Below are positions 49,565 through 51,612 of a stretch of 51,612 nt of DNA, piece after piece. Source of the DNA: Saccharopolyspora soli (GTDB lineage: Bacteria > Actinomycetota > Actinomycetes > Mycobacteriales > Pseudonocardiaceae); NCBI RefSeq assembly GCF_022678645.1, contig NZ_JALBWV010000061.1:1-51612 (forward strand), given 5' to 3'. Under the pieces are notes generated by a model that saw only the letters and a program-made list of their open reading frames with translations, ran no database searches and was not told where the DNA came from. The translations under genes and the position numbers were made by a program. How positions within the stretch are numbered: the stretch's first letter is position 1; every line of letters starts with the position of its first letter.

Positions 49565-50110
49565 ATGATTTTTGACGCCGCCCCGCTCAGGATCGACGCC
49601 GACCTGGCGATGGTCCACAAGCTAGCGCCGCAACGCGAAGAGGCCCTGGCGCACTACAAACTCGGGAGTCGGGACTCCAGGCTCGACGACTTTGCCCGGA
49701 AAGCTGCTATGGCGTTGGGCTACCCCAACGCCGCAGTCAACATCATCGGCCGCACACAACGCATCTGCGGCGTCTACCTCGAATCCGGCGGGGAGTTCCC
49801 GTTCGAAGAGGTGGACGACCTCGTGACCGGTTTTTGCCCGCATGTCCTCGGCCGCGTCGCCCAGGCGCTCCCGCTTGAGCATGTGGACGACGATCCACGG
49901 TTCCACACCAACGACATCGTGACAATGCTCGGAACCGAATCCTACGTGGGAGCTAAGCTCAAAGACCGCCACGGCGTGCTCCTCGGCACGGTCTGCGTCC
50001 TAGACAAAAAACGCCACACGCTGACAAAAAACCACGTGGAAACGATCAAGTCGGTCGCGGACGAGGTGAGCAAGGACATCACCGATCCACGTTGGAATGA
50101 CCCCCGGTGA
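49565..50110 (+). CDS. GAF-domain protein, 181 aa
   Basis: ATG at 49565 after GAGAGG; the longer frame from TTG/GTG ~49502 lacks similarity. Residues ~35-170 form a GAF domain (LDDFARKAAMALGYPNAAVNIIGRTQRICGVYL, GFCPHVLGRVAQALPLEHVDDDPRF, SYVGAKLKDRHGVLLGTVCVLDK). No kinase, HTH or cyclase is attached, so it is a stand-alone sensor or redox/ligand-binding protein. Similar GAF proteins occur near two-component genes. Hairpin follows. Confidence 0.75.
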   Translation: MIFDAAPLRIDADLAMVHKLAPQREEALAHYKLGSRDSRLDDFARKAAMALGYPNAAVNIIGRTQRICGVYLESGGEFPFEEVDDLVTGFCPHVLGRVAQALPLEHVDDDPRFHTNDIVTMLGTESYVGAKLKDRHGVLLGTVCVLDKKRHTLTKNHVETIKSVADEVSKDITDPRWNDPR

Positions 50111-50132
50111 TCCCACGGACGACACGCATGCG

Positions 50133-50177
50133 CACGGTGTCCGTCGCCCTGCATAGGGAACGGCGGACACTGCCGTG
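50133..50177. terminator. Hairpin after GAF gene
   Basis: CACGG (50133-50137) and TGTCCG (50138-50143) pair with CCGTG (50173-50177) and CGGACA (50164-50169), with a 3-nt bulge and a loop of about 20 nt; TTT follows. Confidence 0.5.
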
Positions 50178-50279
50178 TTTCTCCCGCGTTCGAACCGGGG
50201 TCCAGACCGCTCCCGGCCAGCTCCAGCCCCTTGTACGATCCGGAAGAAGTCTGGCGACCTGCGGCAAGGGATTCTCACG

Positions 50280-50777
50280 ATGAACACTCCGTACAGTCCC
50301 CACCCGCTCGGCGGCCCCGCGACACCTGTGACCCCTGAACTCGGCGACCTCCGCGCTGACAGCGTGGAGCAGATTTTGTTGTGGCTAAAGGACATCAGCG
50401 AGGTAGTGACTCAACTGCACTCGATCGCCAAGAGTCAACCCGTCGCCCAGGACGTGACCCGCGGGCTGTACGCCCTGCGCGCCGTCCTCGCCACCGCCGT
50501 GGACACGCTGGACCGCGAGAGCACCCGCCAACTTTCCGCGCAGGTCGAGGCCGACGTCGAGCGGCTGGCCGATCTGCTGGACCAGTACCAGTTCTCGTGC
50601 CAGACCGGGGGCACTGTGCACATCGTCGACCCCTGGCCTGCAACCACCCGCGAGCGGACCCTCTGCAACGGGCCCGTCGGCGAAGTCCACGACCACCGTC
50701 CGGACGGACCGCTGTGCGTGACGTGCGCGACGTCGTTCATCTGCAATGTCTTCCCCACACAACAGGCTCAGGCATAA
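50280..50777 (+). CDS. Hypothetical protein, 165 aa
   Basis: ATG at 50280 after GCAAGGG. N-terminal Pro-rich, then a helical domain (VEQILLWLKDISEVVTQLHSIAKS..., STRQLSAQVEADVERLADLLDQY) and a C-terminal CxxC-type end (LCNGPVGEVHDH...LCVTCATSFICNVF), possibly metal-binding. No family recognised; perhaps linked to the GAF protein upstream. Confidence 0.6.
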   Translation: MNTPYSPHPLGGPATPVTPELGDLRADSVEQILLWLKDISEVVTQLHSIAKSQPVAQDVTRGLYALRAVLATAVDTLDRESTRQLSAQVEADVERLADLLDQYQFSCQTGGTVHIVDPWPATTRERTLCNGPVGEVHDHRPDGPLCVTCATSFICNVFPTQQAQA

Positions 50778-50892
50778 TTACCGTCGACACGCGCCTTACA
50801 AGGGTTTCCCGCCCGGCCTGGCGCGTGAGGCGTTACGGCCTGTCCGTACCGTTGTGGCGTTTCAAGACCGGCGATGCGACAGTCGACGGTCG

Positions 50893-51225
50893 TCACGATG
50901 ACAGCGCGACAGTTGGACTGAGGGTTGGGGCGACACGACCGGCATTTCCGGCGGCTCGGTTGACACGCTGGCGGGCGTCGTTCGTGGTCGTGGGGCGAGA
51001 GGCTCGTTTTCCGCCTTCCGCCGCAATCCTCCGCAGCTCGTTCCAGGTGGCGAAGTGGTGGACGGGCTGGGCGTGCTCAGGGGGTTCGACGTCGGCTAGG
51101 CGTCGGGCGAGCTAGCGCTCGAAAAGCATGAGCAGCCTGTCCATGCGGGGCAGAACACCGTGGTGCATCAGCAGCTCACGAACGGATGAGGCAGTGCGGA
51201 ACCGGCAACGACTCGGAAACTCCAC
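50893..51225 (-). pseudogene. Tyrosine recombinase N-terminal fragment with in-frame TAG
   Basis: Minus-strand reading SSVRELLMHHGVLPRMDRLLMLFER, TAG at 51114-51112, then LARRLADVEPPEHAQPVHHFATWNELRRIAAEGGKR... matches in style the conserved 'HHG.LP..D....FERW...HA....FATW...RR' region of a large actinobacterial tyrosine recombinase family. The TAG stands where Trp would be. Catalytic part absent. A broken remnant of a second mobile element. Confidence 0.5.
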
Positions 51226-51292
51226 ACTCAGCACTCAGCTATTGTTAGCGGCTCCTGCGGGAAACGGCTTGCCAACAGCAAGGAAAGTGAGG

Positions 51293-51612
51293 TTGAGGTC
51301 GCTGTCGACGCCGGACGAACAGGCACTCGCTGCAAGCAGGGCCCAGTTTAAGGACCTGCTCGACAAGCTGCTCGCCGCATACGGACGGGACGTGGCAGAG
51401 CGGGGCCGGAAGGACGCGTTTTACACGTTTTTGATGCACTTCCGGGACCAGTGGGCGTGGATGGATGTGCCCGCGGTGCTTGTGACCGCGGTCGACCGGC
51501 TGGACCGCCGCACCGTCGAGGCCCCGCCAGCCCAAAAGGACCTGCTCGACAAGCTGCTCGCCGCATACGGACGGGACGTGGCAGAGCGGGGCCGGAAGGA
51601 CGCGTTTTACAC
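51293..51612 (+). CDS. 5' part of a gene encoding 62-residue repeats
   Basis: TTG at 51293 has AAGGAAAGTGAGG upstream; GTG 51287 is the alternative. The frame is open to the window end. Residues QFKDLLDKLLAAYGRDVAER, GRKDAFYTFLMHFRDQWAWMD, VPAVLVTAVDRLDRR...: a helical unit that begins again exactly 62 codons later (KDLLDKLLAAYGRDVAER...). No family recognised. The repeat may be real or an assembly product. Confidence 0.45.
   Translation, partial: MRSLSTPDEQALAASRAQFKDLLDKLLAAYGRDVAERGRKDAFYTFLMHFRDQWAWMDVPAVLVTAVDRLDRRTVEAPPAQKDLLDKLLAAYGRDVAERGRKDAFY
51350..51612 (+). repeat. 77-bp exact direct repeat, 186-nt period
   Basis: Bases 51350-51426 and 51536-51612 are identical. The period of 186 nt is 62 codons, so the frame is kept. 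The second copy ends exactly at the window end, and 77 nt is a common assembler k-mer, which points to a graph-loop end; a true in-frame tandem repeat would give the same picture. Confidence 0.85.

Noticed and set aside
51350..51612. Terminal repeat as proof that the contig is circular
   Set aside because: The repeat is between two places near the same end, not between the two ends.

Overview
The window is about 51.6 kb of high-GC DNA with strongly GC-ending codons, frequent GTG and TTG starts, AAGGAG-type ribosome sites and NB-ARC/LAL-type regulators. This fits an actinomycete, and the gene content suggests the Pseudonocardiaceae (Saccharopolyspora/Amycolatopsis-like). That placement is inference; there is no rRNA or tRNA marker. 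It looks like an assembled contig of an accessory replicon or integrative conjugative element. The first ~97 bases are G/C homopolymer, and the last 77 bases exactly repeat bases 186 nt upstream, as an assembly graph ending on a repeated k-mer would.

Region 1 (0.2-17.6 kb, plus strand) is plasmid-type housekeeping and many small genes: two decayed ssb tails, a phosphoribosyltransferase, a DUF4192-like protein, a 622-aa ParB-like protein, an orphan adenine DNA methyltransferase, an SseB-like protein, a Crp-family regulator, a P-loop (polynucleotide) kinase, a PP2C phosphatase and about twenty small unknown proteins. Modules are separated by unusually long, nearly perfect hairpins.

Region 2 (17.6-23.1 kb) is the most striking. 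A cupin-like gene (5' half 17865-18143, 3' half 22790-23113) is split just after its HxHPW motif by a ~4.65-kb element. The element encodes two overlapping tyrosine recombinases and, convergent to them, an intact homologue of the gene it interrupts. Heptamers CTGAACT/AGTTCAG lie at both ends.

Region 3 (23.1-29.4 kb) again holds small unknown genes, a possible toxin-antitoxin-like pair, a second copy of a repeated terminator cassette and a coiled-coil/HTH protein on the minus strand.

Region 4 (29.4-37.3 kb) is the mobilisation block: a 121-bp cruciform-like inverted repeat, an orphan 581-aa protein, a C-rich tract with TTGACA/TGTCAA boxes, a 1674-aa MobF relaxase-helicase (TraA) with a duplicated C-terminal domain, and a small HTH protein. 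No ParA, replication initiator, FtsK-like transfer ATPase or type IV secretion gene is visible, so the element is incomplete here.

Region 5 (37.4-50.8 kb) looks like a small specialised-metabolism island. On the minus strand are a FAD-linked oxidase, an XRE-NB-ARC regulator, a frameshifted SRPBCC protein, a FemAB-like acyltransferase and a PPOX-family protein. Divergently there is a LAL regulator with an operator-like palindrome, then a double-VOC protein, an acyl-CoA dehydrogenase, a GAF protein and a 165-aa unknown. The end holds a broken recombinase fragment and the 5' part of a gene with an in-frame 62-residue repeat.
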